This document shows positions 16,659-26,170 of a stretch of DNA of 64,000 bases, in pieces. Each line of letters opens with the position of its first letter. The stretch's first letter is position 1. The notes under the pieces are model-generated. The model saw nothing but the letters and a program-made list of their open reading frames with translations. It made no database searches and was not told the DNA's origin. Location: assembly GCA_009780915.1 (NCBI GenBank), contig WQZD01000001.1:124001-188000 (forward strand), in the 5' to 3' direction. The position numbers and the translations under genes were made by a program. The DNA is from Propionibacteriaceae bacterium (GTDB taxonomy: Bacteria > Actinomycetota > Actinomycetes > Propionibacteriales > Propionibacteriaceae).

Positions 16659-18368
16659 ATGTCGGAGGATCATGTCAGACTTATTTCTATGACTGTTCCT
16701 GACGGCTCGTCTCCCACGGTGGAGGCGCCGACCGACCCTGGGGCGTACGCGCCGCAGGGTCCTGTGTACGGCGGGCCCGGGGGTCCGGGGGCGTACACGG
16801 CCCCAGAGCCCACGCGGCCCCGGCTCTTCCTGCCGACCTCCCTGAAAGACTCGATGCGGTTCTTCCAGGTCCCGGCCAGGAAATGGTGGTGGGGGCTCAT
16901 CGCCCTTGCTGTGCTCGCTGTGGCCTTCGTGCTCACGACACTCATCGCCTCGGTCGTCATATACCTCGTGGACCCTGCTTCGGTGGTCCCCGACGCCTCG
17001 GGGCAGACCACGACCACGCCCATGTTCTTCCTGATCAACAACCTCTCCATCGTGGTGGACATCCCCGTCTGCGTGCTGATCTCGTGGTTGTTCTTCCGCC
17101 AGGGCTTCGGGTGGCTGGTGTCGGTGGTCGGCCGGTTCCGGTGGAAGTGGTGGGGGATCGTCCTCGGCATCATGGCCGGGGGGTATGCCATCGAGATGGT
17201 CATCGAGATCCTTGTGTACGGCCCTTCGGACGCCGGCTTCGGTGACCTCCATATGCAGTCGTCGACCTGGTTCATGCTCGCCGCCATCATCCTCACGACC
17301 CCCTTGCAATGCGCGGGGGAGGAGTTCCAGAGCCGGGCCTTGTTGTCGCGGCTCGTCGCGGCCATCGTCCCCTTCCGCTGGGCGGGCCTGGCGCTGTCCG
17401 CGATCATCCCTAGCCTGATCTTCATGTATCTCCACTCCGCCCAGGATCTCTGGTTGAACATCAACTATTTCTGTGTGGCTCTCATGATGTGGTGGCTGGC
17501 CTACCGCACAGGCGGCATCGAGGCGAGTATCGCCTATCACATCGTCAACAACCTCTTCAGCGAGTGGATGCTCCCGTTCACGGACATCTCGGGGATGTTC
17601 GACCGCTCCTCCGGGACGGCGTCGCCCTGGGTCATGATGTACGTGGGATACCAGCTCATCTTCGTTCTGGTCGTGGATATCGTCGCCCGACGCTTGCGGA
17701 TCGTGCGCATGTCCTCGCCAGCCGCGCAGACCCCCGAGGTGGTCAAGCCGCGTCGACTGTTCTCCCGCATCTCCCAGACGGTGTCCGTCGCGACGAAAGA
17801 GGACCTGCCACGGCTGGAGTCCACGATGCGCGAGACCCCGGCTCTCCCGTCGGCGGGGGCCTGGTCGGGGGCGCCGCTGGTGTACGCCCCCTTGCCGGGC
17901 CAGGGGTACGCGCCTGTGACGCCGCCCGGATACGTCAGTCTGCCGCCGTATGGATGGACACCGGAGCAGAGTGTGCCACCCGCATACGGGGTGCCACCGG
18001 GGTATGGACCGCCACCGGGGTATGGACCGCCGCCGGGGTACGGCGTACCACCAGGATATGGGCCCGTGCCGGAGTACAGCGTGCCACCTGGCTACGGGCC
18101 AGCATATGGGGTCTCGCCTGACGACGGGTCAGGGTACGGTGTGCCACCTGGCAGCGGGCCGGCACCGGGGTATGACCCGGGGAGTCTGGATGTGGTGCCA
18201 CCGTTCGAGGAGCCGTCCTCGCCGACCCATGGGTCGGCGTCCGACGCTCTGTGCGGCATGCCGGTCGAGCCAACCATGCCCTGTCCGCTGGCGGCGGACC
18301 CAGCACAGGGCGACGATGGTGAACCGCACGCTCAGGGGGCTACGCTCCCTGGCGAACCACCTGTTTGA
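16659..18368 (+). CDS. CPBP-family intramembrane protease with Pro-Gly-Tyr repeat tail
   Basis: The product is 569 aa. The N-terminal 55 residues are Pro/Gly-rich and cytoplasmic. About eight membrane helices follow. The CPBP (Abi/CAAX protease) motifs are E221-E222xxxR226 (CAGEEFQSRALL), FxxxH (FMYLH259) and HxxxN (HIVNN, H294/N298). After the membrane part comes a basic segment, then a tail from about residue 400 with repeats of the type YGPPPGYGVPPGYG. The start may instead be the ATG at 16689, ten codons in. The substrate is unknown; CPBP proteins process prenylated peptides, bacteriocin precursors or anti-sigma factors. The 3' end overlaps the converging PTS gene by 29 bp. Confidence 0.85.
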   Translation: MSEDHVRLISMTVPDGSSPTVEAPTDPGAYAPQGPVYGGPGGPGAYTAPEPTRPRLFLPTSLKDSMRFFQVPARKWWWGLIALAVLAVAFVLTTLIASVVIYLVDPASVVPDASGQTTTTPMFFLINNLSIVVDIPVCVLISWLFFRQGFGWLVSVVGRFRWKWWGIVLGIMAGGYAIEMVIEILVYGPSDAGFGDLHMQSSTWFMLAAIILTTPLQCAGEEFQSRALLSRLVAAIVPFRWAGLALSAIIPSLIFMYLHSAQDLWLNINYFCVALMMWWLAYRTGGIEASIAYHIVNNLFSEWMLPFTDISGMFDRSSGTASPWVMMYVGYQLIFVLVVDIVARRLRIVRMSSPAAQTPEVVKPRRLFSRISQTVSVATKEDLPRLESTMRETPALPSAGAWSGAPLVYAPLPGQGYAPVTPPGYVSLPPYGWTPEQSVPPAYGVPPGYGPPPGYGPPPGYGVPPGYGPVPEYSVPPGYGPAYGVSPDDGSGYGVPPGSGPAPGYDPGSLDVVPPFEEPSSPTHGSASDALCGMPVEPTMPCPLAADPAQGDDGEPHAQGATLPGEPPV

Positions 18369-21333
18369 TGACGCCGACGAGGGGAGGGCGGACACTGAGC
18401 TCGGTGACGCCCATGCCGATCAGGCGGGACACCGCCTCCGGGTGAGAGGCGAGATCGCCGCAGACGGCCACAGGTCTCCCGGCGAACGCACGGGCGGCCA
18501 CCTCGATCAGGCGCCACACTGCGGTGTTCGACCCGTTGGCGACGTGGGCCACCTGGGGATTCCCGCGGTCGACGGCCATGGTGTACTGGGTCAGATCGTT
18601 GGTGCCGATAGAGATGAAGTCCGCCACGTCGAGGTAGTCCGCTGCGCACAGGGCCGCCGAGGGGGTCTCGACCATCATGCCGACGGGCAGTGGTGTGGGA
18701 GTCGGGGCAGTTGGGTCGTTCGGCAGGGGGACGGGTGCCGCGTCGGTTGGGGTGTTCGGCAGGGGTGTGGGTGCCGTATCAGCTGGGTCGTTCCGCGGGG
18801 GTGTGGGCTCCGCGGTCGTCGGGTTGTCGGCTGGCCCATCATCGGCGGTGCCGTCGTGACCTGCGGACATGTCACCACTCCCGACGCGCTCGGCGAGGGT
18901 GCGTTCCACCTCCGCCAGTCGCGAGCGCGCCCACGTCATCTCCTCGGGCACGGTGATCATCGGGAACATCACCCGCACATTGACCACGCGACTGGCCAGG
19001 AGCACGCCCGCGAGTTGCTCGTCGAGCAGGGCGGGAAGTCTCTGCATCGCCCGGATCCCGCGCTCGCCCAACATGGGGTTGGGTTCTGGGTCTTGGGCCA
19101 GGAAGGGCAGGGGCTTGTCGCCCCCGGGGTCCCAGGTGCGGATGGTGATCGGGCGACCGCCGAGCGCCTGTCCGATGCGAATGAAGATGTCGGCTTGTTC
19201 TTCGGCCGTGGGGGCGTGGTCCCAGGACGCGAACAGGACTTCGGTGCGGACCAGCCCCGACCCGTCGGCCCCTGCTTCGCACGCCGTGGCGGCATCCGGC
19301 ACAGAGGAGAGGTTGGCTTCCACGAGGATGCGAGTCCCCGACTCGGTGATCGCGGGTTCGTGCGCGTGGGCCTGGGCCTCCTGCTCCGCAGTTCGGCGCT
19401 CGGCCTGCGCCAGTTCCAGTCTGGCGATCTCGTCCGGGCTGGGATCGATCCACAGTCGGCTCTCGACGGGGTCGATGGCGATGAGGGTCCCATCGGGGAT
19501 GGACGCGGCGTCACTTTGGCCGGTGAGCAGGGTGAAACCCCTTGCCAGGGCCATGAGAGCGCCGTGTCCGGTCGCGCCGCCGCTGATGGTCACGATCCCC
19601 TGGCATGTCTGAGGATCCAGCGATGCGGCGGTCGCCGGGTCCAGTTCGTCCAGGATCAGGATCCCATGGCCCTGCTCCCCGACGATGTCCATCCCCATGA
19701 GCGCTCGCAGCATCATCCGCTGCAATCCCCGTTGGTCTTCCGCCCGAGCTCTCAAGTACGGGTCGTCAAGGGCGTCCAGTTGGCAAGCCATGTCGTCGCA
19801 ATAGGACTGAACCGCCATCACGGCAGTTTCCCCGTGCGAGCAGTCCTCGCGCAGGGGCGCCTCGGCGTCCGAGAGCATGAGTTCCTGCACCTCGAAGATC
19901 GCAGCGGAGGGCCCCTGGCCGAGTTGATGCAGTGCCACCCGGACCCGCGCCGCAGCCTCATCGATCCGACGGACCTCTGTGGCCGAGTCCCCCGGTTGGT
20001 ATCTAGCGACGTCTGGCGCCGCCACGGAATGCCAAGCCGGTCCCACGACGATCTCCCGACCGGTACGTACAGGAGGTGCCCCAGTCGACGAGGAAGAGTC
20101 CACGAGTCCAGGTGTCGGCGACGAACAGCCACCGGGTGCAGGTGAGTTGCCCGAGTCGCCAGACTCCGGTGACGCCGGCTCAAGTGGAGCAGCGGCCTGG
20201 GCGGAGTCACGCGGCCCACCGGCCCCATCGACCGACCCACCGGACGGAACCGTACTAGATCCAGTCCCCTCGACGCTCTCCCCGAAGTCCCCTTCCGCCA
20301 GCCGCGCCACCGTGTCATACGCCAGTGACGCCTGGGCGCCGATGATCCGTACCTCCATCTGGTCCCCCGCCCGCAGCCCCAGAGTCTGCAGCCGGGTCAG
20401 GCTAGCAGCCGACACGGGCCCCCGCCCCGCAGTCACGTTCCGTACGAAGACCTCCGCGTCGATCCCCCGAAGCCCCGCCACCAGCCCCGCCGCCGGTCGG
20501 GCATGCAACCCATGCGCATTACGCACAGTCCACACAAAGTAGAGTTCTCCTGGCACAAGGTCAGACTCAGCCCCCAAGGCACCCCCCAAGGCAGTCCCCG
20601 CGACAGCACCAGTGACAGCCCCGGTGGCGACCCCACCCTCGTCCCCAGTCCCGGCCGAAGGCCCGGTGCGACCGCGCCCGGCGGGGGGGCGACCCACGTC
20701 CGCAGGGGAATCCCGCAGATTCGAAGAATCTGCGGATCCAGATTCCCCGAGGACACGTGGGGGGGTCCCGCCGAGGCAGGGAGTAGTACCCCCGATGTCG
20801 TCAGACGAGGTCCCGGACAACTGGTGGCCGATGAAGCCAGACGAGGGCCCTTGTCCGAAGTCGCCAGACGAGGGCCCTTGTCCGAAGTCGCCAGACGAGG
20901 GTGACATGTCGTCATTCCCTAGCGTGGCAGCCAACTGCTCCTGCTTCCCGAGCAGCCCCGCAGCCGCCTCGTCCAAGACCACCCCCAGCGCCGCCCCCGT
21001 ACTAGCCGTCACCAGAGCCGCGATCAGTCCCTCGACAAGCGCCCCCGGAGACACGACAGTATGAGCGGCCACGGACGGATCCACGAACTCCAGCGCCATC
21101 TGGGCCGACAACACGGCGCTGCCGAGATCGACGAGCACGAGCACCCCGTCGGGCGAGTCCACCGCCATGATCGCGTCCGCGATCGCCACCGCGTCCGTCC
21201 CGAAGGTGGTCTCGTCCAACCCGGCCGCCACCCGTACAGGAGGGCGAGCCGACGCAGGGACCATCTCGTACGCCAACTCCACGGCGGCGTCAGCCAACGC
21301 GCGTGAGTGTGAGACGACGACGATTCCGATCAT
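18340..21333 (-). CDS. dhaM: DhaM fused to HPr and a complete PTS Enzyme I
   Basis: This 997-aa protein carries the whole phosphoryl chain for dihydroxyacetone kinase. Residues 1-130 are the EIIA-Man/DhaM domain with phospho-His H9 (VVVSHSRAL). A disordered linker (about 140-260) includes tandem SSGDFGQGP units. HPr is at about 262-350 with H277 (GLHARPA). A second linker follows. Enzyme I spans about 423-997: the phospho-His is H590 in GGATGHGA (usual GGxTSHxA), PEP-barrel motifs are GSGLVRTE, IRTWDPGGDKPLPF, VGMMVETPSA, ISIGTNDLTQY and the catalytic C958 (VAVCGD). E. coli DhaM stops after a partial EI; here the PEP-binding barrel is complete. About 65 residues of Pro/Asp/Thr repeat (about 817-882) are inserted in that barrel. 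Confidence 0.9.
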   Translation of the reverse strand: MIGIVVVSHSRALADAAVELAYEMVPASARPPVRVAAGLDETTFGTDAVAIADAIMAVDSPDGVLVLVDLGSAVLSAQMALEFVDPSVAAHTVVSPGALVEGLIAALVTASTGAALGVVLDEAAAGLLGKQEQLAATLGNDDMSPSSGDFGQGPSSGDFGQGPSSGFIGHQLSGTSSDDIGGTTPCLGGTPPRVLGESGSADSSNLRDSPADVGRPPAGRGRTGPSAGTGDEGGVATGAVTGAVAGTALGGALGAESDLVPGELYFVWTVRNAHGLHARPAAGLVAGLRGIDAEVFVRNVTAGRGPVSAASLTRLQTLGLRAGDQMEVRIIGAQASLAYDTVARLAEGDFGESVEGTGSSTVPSGGSVDGAGGPRDSAQAAAPLEPASPESGDSGNSPAPGGCSSPTPGLVDSSSSTGAPPVRTGREIVVGPAWHSVAAPDVARYQPGDSATEVRRIDEAAARVRVALHQLGQGPSAAIFEVQELMLSDAEAPLREDCSHGETAVMAVQSYCDDMACQLDALDDPYLRARAEDQRGLQRMMLRALMGMDIVGEQGHGILILDELDPATAASLDPQTCQGIVTISGGATGHGALMALARGFTLLTGQSDAASIPDGTLIAIDPVESRLWIDPSPDEIARLELAQAERRTAEQEAQAHAHEPAITESGTRILVEANLSSVPDAATACEAGADGSGLVRTEVLFASWDHAPTAEEQADIFIRIGQALGGRPITIRTWDPGGDKPLPFLAQDPEPNPMLGERGIRAMQRLPALLDEQLAGVLLASRVVNVRVMFPMITVPEEMTWARSRLAEVERTLAERVGSGDMSAGHDGTADDGPADNPTTAEPTPPRNDPADTAPTPLPNTPTDAAPVPLPNDPTAPTPTPLPVGMMVETPSAALCAADYLDVADFISIGTNDLTQYTMAVDRGNPQVAHVANGSNTAVWRLIEVAARAFAGRPVAVCGDLASHPEAVSRLIGMGVTELSVRPPLVGVIKQVVRQGA

Positions 21334-21424
21334 GGCGCCCCTTCCCGTCGGTGGACACGATACAAGGGTCGGGCGGCGACACCGACGCCCGACCCTTCGC
21401 GCACAGTCCGTACCCTAGAAATTC

Positions 21425-22039
21425 TCAGTCAAGTGTACGGCTGGCGGCTTCGATGAGCATCGTCATTGACGTCGCTCCTGGGTCCTGATGCCCGATGCTG
21501 CGTTCTCCCAGGTAGGAGGCACGCCCTTTGTGGGCTATCAGGGGGATCGTCGCATCACGGCCGTCGGCGCACGCGGCCGCCGCCGCCGCGAGGGCGACGG
21601 CCACCCCGTCGCCCGCATGGGCGTCGAACGCGTCGAGGGCAGGGGACAAGGCATCGACCAAGGTCTTGTCTTGGAGGTTCGCCTTGCCGCGCTGGACGAT
21701 CCCGTCCAGCCCAGCCCGAAGGGCCAGGCCGAGACTGGGGGCGTCCACCACCGCGGGCCATGCCGTGCCGACTCGGAGGAAGAAGGTGCCGTACAGCGGC
21801 CCGGACGCCCCGCCCACCGTGGAGACCAGGGTCATCCCGGCCTTCTTCAGGTAGTCGGCGGCAGTGGGGAAGCTGTCGGGGTCCAGAGCGGCCACGGCAC
21901 GCATCCCACGATCCATGTTCGTGCCGTGGTCCGCGTCGCCGATCTCGCGGTCGAGGTCGGTGAGCAGTTCGGCATTGTCATGGCACTGTGTGGCGAAGTC
22001 CTTCAACCAGGCGGAGACGGCCGCGACGTCGAAGGCCAT
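21425..22039 (-). CDS. dhaL: Dihydroxyacetone kinase ADP-binding subunit DhaL
   Basis: The 204-aa product holds the permanently bound ADP that DhaM rephosphorylates. The Mg-ADP ligands lie in DREIGDADHGTNM (about residues 27-39). The nucleotide loop is GGASGPLYGTFF, and the C-terminal DPGATS is also conserved. The ATG overlaps the TAA of dhaK (TAATG), so translation is coupled. The frame extends upstream without family similarity. 91 bp separate it from dhaM. Confidence 0.95.
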   Translation of the reverse strand: MAFDVAAVSAWLKDFATQCHDNAELLTDLDREIGDADHGTNMDRGMRAVAALDPDSFPTAADYLKKAGMTLVSTVGGASGPLYGTFFLRVGTAWPAVVDAPSLGLALRAGLDGIVQRGKANLQDKTLVDALSPALDAFDAHAGDGVAVALAAAAAACADGRDATIPLIAHKGRASYLGERSIGHQDPGATSMTMLIEAASRTLD

Positions 22040-23037
22040 TACCGCCCCCACCTCAGTCCGGCGGTCACGACGGGAGCATCCCACAGGTGGATCATCTCGT
22101 CGTCGGCCTTGAGCAGCGTCACCGAACACCCAGCCATGTCCAGGCTGGTGATGTAGTTGCCAACCAGGCAGCGGACGACGCGGATCCCCTCAGCTTGGAG
22201 GATCTTCACCACTTCGGCGTACATGATGTACAGCTCGATCAAGGGGGTCGCGCCCATGCCGTTGACGAAGGCGATGACTTCCGAGCCACGGTAGTCCAGG
22301 TCGTCGAGGATGGGGCGTACGAGCATTTCGGCGACCTCGGCCGCCGTGCCGATCGTACGACGCTCGCGTCCCGGCTCGCCGTGGATGCCGATGCCGACCT
22401 CGATCTCGTCGTCAGCCAAGTCGAAGCTCGGCTTCCCGGCGGCGGGCACTGTGCACCCGGACAGGGCCATACCCATGGAACGGCCATTGGCGGAGAGCCG
22501 ATGGGCCAGGGAGACCAGGTAGTCCAAGTCCTTGCCCTCTTCGGCGGCCGCGCCGAGGATCTTCTCCACGAGCACGGTCAGCCCGACGCCGCGCCGACCC
22601 GCCGTGTACAGGGAGTCTTGGACGGCCACGTCATCGTCGATGAGGACGGATTCGACGCGGATCCCCTCGGCGGAGGCCATCTCGGCCGCCATGTCGAAGT
22701 TCATGACGTCGCCGGTGTAGTTCTTGACGATGTGCAGGACGCCCCTGCCTCCGTCCACCAGCTTCGTCGCGGCGAGCATCTGATCGGGGACGGGAGAGGT
22801 GAAGACCTCCCCGGCGCACGCCGCGTCGAGCATGCCTAGCCCGACGAACCCTCCATGCATGGGCTCGTGTCCAGAGCCGCCCCCAGAGATGATGCCTACC
22901 TTGTTCGCGACGGGCGCGTCGACACGGTAGACAACTTTATTGTCATGATCAACACACACGAGGTCGGCATGTGCTGCCTCAACCCCGAGAAGTGAATCTT
23001 TGACGACATCATTGACATCATTGATGAGTTTCTTCAT
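22039..23037 (-). CDS. dhaK: Dihydroxyacetone kinase substrate-binding subunit DhaK
   Basis: DhaK binds dihydroxyacetone covalently as a hemiaminal on a histidine, here H219 in GIGIHGEPG. Other landmarks are [13 protein letters not shown] (residues 52-64) and NYTGDVMNF with D110 for substrate orientation. The 332-aa length is standard. It is the first gene of dhaK-dhaL-dhaM, and its promoter must lie in the 150-bp gap shared with the divergent radical SAM gene. No DhaR/DhaS/DhaQ-type regulator is visible. Glycerol dehydrogenase is also absent from the immediate neighbourhood. Confidence 0.96.
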   Translation of the reverse strand: MKKLINDVNDVVKDSLLGVEAAHADLVCVDHDNKVVYRVDAPVANKVGIISGGGSGHEPMHGGFVGLGMLDAACAGEVFTSPVPDQMLAATKLVDGGRGVLHIVKNYTGDVMNFDMAAEMASAEGIRVESVLIDDDVAVQDSLYTAGRRGVGLTVLVEKILGAAAEEGKDLDYLVSLAHRLSANGRSMGMALSGCTVPAAGKPSFDLADDEIEVGIGIHGEPGRERRTIGTAAEVAEMLVRPILDDLDYRGSEVIAFVNGMGATPLIELYIMYAEVVKILQAEGIRVVRCLVGNYITSLDMAGCSVTLLKADDEMIHLWDAPVVTAGLRWGR

Positions 23038-23190
23038 AGCAGGAGTCTTTCACCAAACGAGAAATCTGCATAGGCTGCGGACAAATGTGCAGTGTATGGC
23101 GCTCCGTCTGGTCGTCTGCCGGGCCGAGGCGGGAGGACAGGGACGTACGACGCGTGCCATGAGGTGGCGCACGGTAAACTGACGCCCATT

Positions 23191-25113
23191 GTGAAAGTAT
23201 CCGAATCTGAGATTGACCGCCTGGAGCCCCTCCTGCCGCTGGTCTCCACTCCTGTCCAGTACGTGGGCGGGGAAGTGAACTCCACTGTGAAACCCTGGGA
23301 GTCCGTGGCTCTGCGGTGGTGCCTGATGTACCCCGACGCGTACGGCGTCGGCCAGCCGAACCAGGGGCTGGCGATCCTCTACGAAGTGCTCAACGAGCGC
23401 GACTGGATCCTCGCCGAGCGCACCTTCTCCATCTGGCCGGACCTGTCGGGGCTCATGCGCACGGCCGGGGTGAGGCAGTTCTCGTGGGAGACCACGCGCC
23501 CGGTCAGGGACTTCGACATCGTCGGCGTGTCCTTGTCCACGGAGCTGGGATTCACCAACCTCTTGGAAGCGCTGGACCTGGCCGGCATCCCGCTGCATTC
23601 TCGTGACCGTGGCCAGGACGACCCCCTGATCCTCGTCGGCGGGCATGTGGCGACCAACCCCGAGCCGGTCGCCGACTTCGTGGACGCGGTGGTCATGGGG
23701 GACGGCGAGGAAGCCGTGCTCCAGATCTCCGAACTCGTCCGCGACGGGAAGGACCGCGGCCTGGGCCGGGAGGAGATCCTCGCGTCGCTGGCCGCCACGG
23801 GCGCCGTCTACGTCCCGCGGTTCTACGACGTCGAGTACGGCGAGGACGCGACCATCCGCTCCATACGCCCCAATCGCGACGACGTTCCGGCAGTTGTACG
23901 GAAGTACACGCTCACCGACTTGGACGCCTGGCCGTACCCCAAGCACCCTGTCGTGCCGGTCGCCGAGACCGTCCACGAGCGCTATTCGGCCGAGATCTTC
24001 CGCGGATGCCTGCGCGGATGCCGCTTCTGTCAAGCGGGTATGATCACCCGGCCCGTGCGGGAACGCTCCATCGACGTCATCGGCGAGATGGTGCGGTGCG
24101 GGCTGGACGCCACGGGGTACGAGGAAGTCGGGTTGCTGTCCCTGTCGAGCGCCGACCACTCGGAGATCGGGGCCATCTCGCAGGGATTGTCCACCAGGTA
24201 CGCCGGCACCAATGTGTCACTGTCCCTGCCCTCCACTCGCGTGGACGCCTTCAACATCGACCTCGCCGAGCAACTGTCCCGTAACGGGCGCCGGTCGGGC
24301 CTGACGTTCGCCCCCGAGGGCGGGTCCGACCGCATGCGCAGGGTGATCAACAAGAACGTCGACGACGAGGACCTGATCTCGACCGTGGAGGCCGCCTTCG
24401 CGGCCGGGTGGAGGTCCATCAAACTGTATTTCATGGCGGGCCTGCCCACCGAGACCGACGAGGACGTGATGGCCATCGGCGACCTGGTCCGCCGGGTGAT
24501 CGACCGTGGCCGTGCGGTGACCGGCCAGCGGGACGTGACCTGCACGGTGTCCATCGGCGCCTTCGTGCCCAAGCCCCACACCCCCTTCCAGTGGGCGCCC
24601 CAGGCGCCGGCGGATATCGTCACGGCCCGGATGCGGGCCTTGAAGGACTCCATACGGGATGATCGGCGCTATTCCCGCGCCATCACCGTCAAGTACGCCG
24701 ACGGCCGGCCGGGTCAGGTCGAAGGGCTCTTGGCCCGGGGGGACCGTCGCGTGGGCCGGGTGATCGAAGCCGTGTGGCGCGCCGGCGGCATCTTCGACGG
24801 ATGGAGCGAGCACTTCTCCTATGAGCGGTGGACCACGGTGGCCGACGAGGTCCTGGGCCCCGAAGGGGTGTCGATGGACTGGTACACCACACGCGAGCGC
24901 GCGAGGGACGAAGTCCTGCCGTGGGACCACCTCGACGTGGGCCTGGACCGTGACTGGTTGTGGGACGACTGGTGCGACGCCCAGGCGGAGACACCCGTCC
25001 CGGATTGCCGCTGGGAAGGGTGCACCGACTGCGGGGTGTGCCCCGGTCTGAAGGTCGCCATCGAGATGGGCCCGTCAGGCCGTACGTTGCTCCCGGTGGT
25101 GGCCCATGCCTAG
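23191..25113 (+). CDS. TIGR03960-type B12-binding/radical SAM protein
   Basis: The 640-aa product has an N-terminal cobalamin-binding-like region with VGVSLSTELG and LVGGHVATNPEPVADF. A radical SAM domain follows, with the [4Fe-4S] cysteines C273, C277 and C280 (FRGCLRGCRFCQAGM). A C-terminal Cys cluster (CRWEGCTDCGVC) may hold another Fe-S centre. The GTG at 23191 is preferred: a TAAACT -10-like box lies 10 bp upstream, implying a nearly leaderless mRNA, and family similarity starts at ESEIDRLEPLL. The next gene overlaps it and encodes the usual DUF2344 partner. The pair is normally next to RNase E/G and rplU, which are missing here; its reaction is unknown. Confidence 0.9.
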   Translation: MKVSESEIDRLEPLLPLVSTPVQYVGGEVNSTVKPWESVALRWCLMYPDAYGVGQPNQGLAILYEVLNERDWILAERTFSIWPDLSGLMRTAGVRQFSWETTRPVRDFDIVGVSLSTELGFTNLLEALDLAGIPLHSRDRGQDDPLILVGGHVATNPEPVADFVDAVVMGDGEEAVLQISELVRDGKDRGLGREEILASLAATGAVYVPRFYDVEYGEDATIRSIRPNRDDVPAVVRKYTLTDLDAWPYPKHPVVPVAETVHERYSAEIFRGCLRGCRFCQAGMITRPVRERSIDVIGEMVRCGLDATGYEEVGLLSLSSADHSEIGAISQGLSTRYAGTNVSLSLPSTRVDAFNIDLAEQLSRNGRRSGLTFAPEGGSDRMRRVINKNVDDEDLISTVEAAFAAGWRSIKLYFMAGLPTETDEDVMAIGDLVRRVIDRGRAVTGQRDVTCTVSIGAFVPKPHTPFQWAPQAPADIVTARMRALKDSIRDDRRYSRAITVKYADGRPGQVEGLLARGDRRVGRVIEAVWRAGGIFDGWSEHFSYERWTTVADEVLGPEGVSMDWYTTRERARDEVLPWDHLDVGLDRDWLWDDWCDAQAETPVPDCRWEGCTDCGVCPGLKVAIEMGPSGRTLLPVVAHA

Positions 25114-25798
25114 ACAAGCGCCTCCCCAGCAACCGCCCCCCGTGATGAAACTGCTTGTCAGATACGGGAAGCGCGGCGCCATGCGATTCGCGTCCCATCG
25201 GGATTTCGCGCGGGTCTTCGAGCGGGCCCTGCGCAGGGCCCAGATCCCCATGGCCTACTCCTCGGGGTTCAACCCCCATCAGCGGGTCTCGTACGTCAAC
25301 CCCGCCCCCACGGGTGCGCTCAGCGAGGCGGAGTTCGTGGTGATCTCTCTGCGAGAGGTCGTCGATCCGGCAGATGTACGGACGCGTCTGTGCGTCGCCA
25401 TGCCCGTCGGGTTCCCGATCATCGACGTGACGCCGGTAAAAGCGGATCAGTGTTTCGACGCCAGCCGATGGCAGGTCGGTCTGGGGGGTCTCGATCGAGG
25501 CGACCTGGCCGGGGCTGTCGATTCCCTGAAGGGTCTGTCCGAGGCGCTCGTGTCCCGGCAGACCAAGAAGGGGATCCGCACGTTCGACGTCCTCCCCCCG
25601 CTGGAGGCGCTGCGCCTGGTGGGCGCCGACACCCTGGACATGGTGATTCGTCAGACCGAGCCTCTCGTACGTCCCGACGACGTGGTTTCCGCGGTGCGGG
25701 CCGCCGGTGGGCTCGACGAGGTGACGTCCGTGATGACCCGTCTGGCCCAGGGCCCGGTGGCCGACATGGTCGGCCTAGTGGAGGACGCTCAGGCCTAG
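25106..25798 (+). CDS. DUF2344 / TIGR03936 protein
   Basis: This 230-aa partner of the radical SAM protein starts eight bases inside its end. It shows the family features LLVRYGKRGAMRFASHRDF near residue 15-33 and YSSGFNPHQRVSYVNPAP. In many bacteria this domain is fused to the radical SAM protein; here it is separate, as is common in Actinobacteria. The role is unknown; RNA or ribosome modification has been proposed from gene neighbourhoods. Its 3' end overlaps the converging vapC by 24 bp. Confidence 0.88.
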   Translation: MPRQAPPQQPPPVMKLLVRYGKRGAMRFASHRDFARVFERALRRAQIPMAYSSGFNPHQRVSYVNPAPTGALSEAEFVVISLREVVDPADVRTRLCVAMPVGFPIIDVTPVKADQCFDASRWQVGLGGLDRGDLAGAVDSLKGLSEALVSRQTKKGIRTFDVLPPLEALRLVGADTLDMVIRQTEPLVRPDDVVSAVRAAGGLDEVTSVMTRLAQGPVADMVGLVEDAQA

Positions 25799-26170
25799 CG
25801 GCACGTACTGGTCGGTGGCGGAGTCAGCGCTGAGCAAGGTGGCGCCGGTTGAGATGGCCTGCCATATGAGCATCCTGTCGAAGGGATCGCCGTGCAGGCG
25901 CGGAAGCTGGTGGCTCGATGCGGCGATGGATGGGTCGAGGGGGAGGCACTCGAAGAAGCTGGATTGAAGTTCGTCGAGGAACTCCTCGGGGGTGACACCG
26001 TGGATAGAGAGCTTTCCCAATTGGTACTTGAGAGAAATCTCCCACAGGTTGATCGGGCTGAAGTGGATCACCGATCGAGGGTCGAGGAAGACGTCGACGA
26101 TCTCTCGTGAGAGTTTGCGCGGTGACTCGAAGACCCACAGCAAGATATGGGTGTCAGCTAGATACCTCAT
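25775..26170 (-). CDS. PIN-domain ribonuclease toxin (VapC-like)
   Basis: The 131-aa PIN domain has the acidic residues expected for metal-dependent RNA cleavage: D6 (LADTHILLW), E44 (NLWEISLK), D95/D98 (HGDPFDRML) and D116 (SADS). The variant 'LLW...PINLWEISLK...HGDPFDR' is the PIN group paired with Phd-type antitoxins. Its ATG overlaps the TGA of the upstream antitoxin by four bases. Confidence 0.9.
   Translation of the reverse strand: MRYLADTHILLWVFESPRKLSREIVDVFLDPRSVIHFSPINLWEISLKYQLGKLSIHGVTPEEFLDELQSSFFECLPLDPSIAASSHQLPRLHGDPFDRMLIWQAISTGATLLSADSATDQYVPLGLSVLH

Noticed and set aside
17950-20145. 731-codon plus-strand open frame
   Set aside because: Antisense to the dhaM fusion gene and overlapping the CPBP tail in another frame; no motif.
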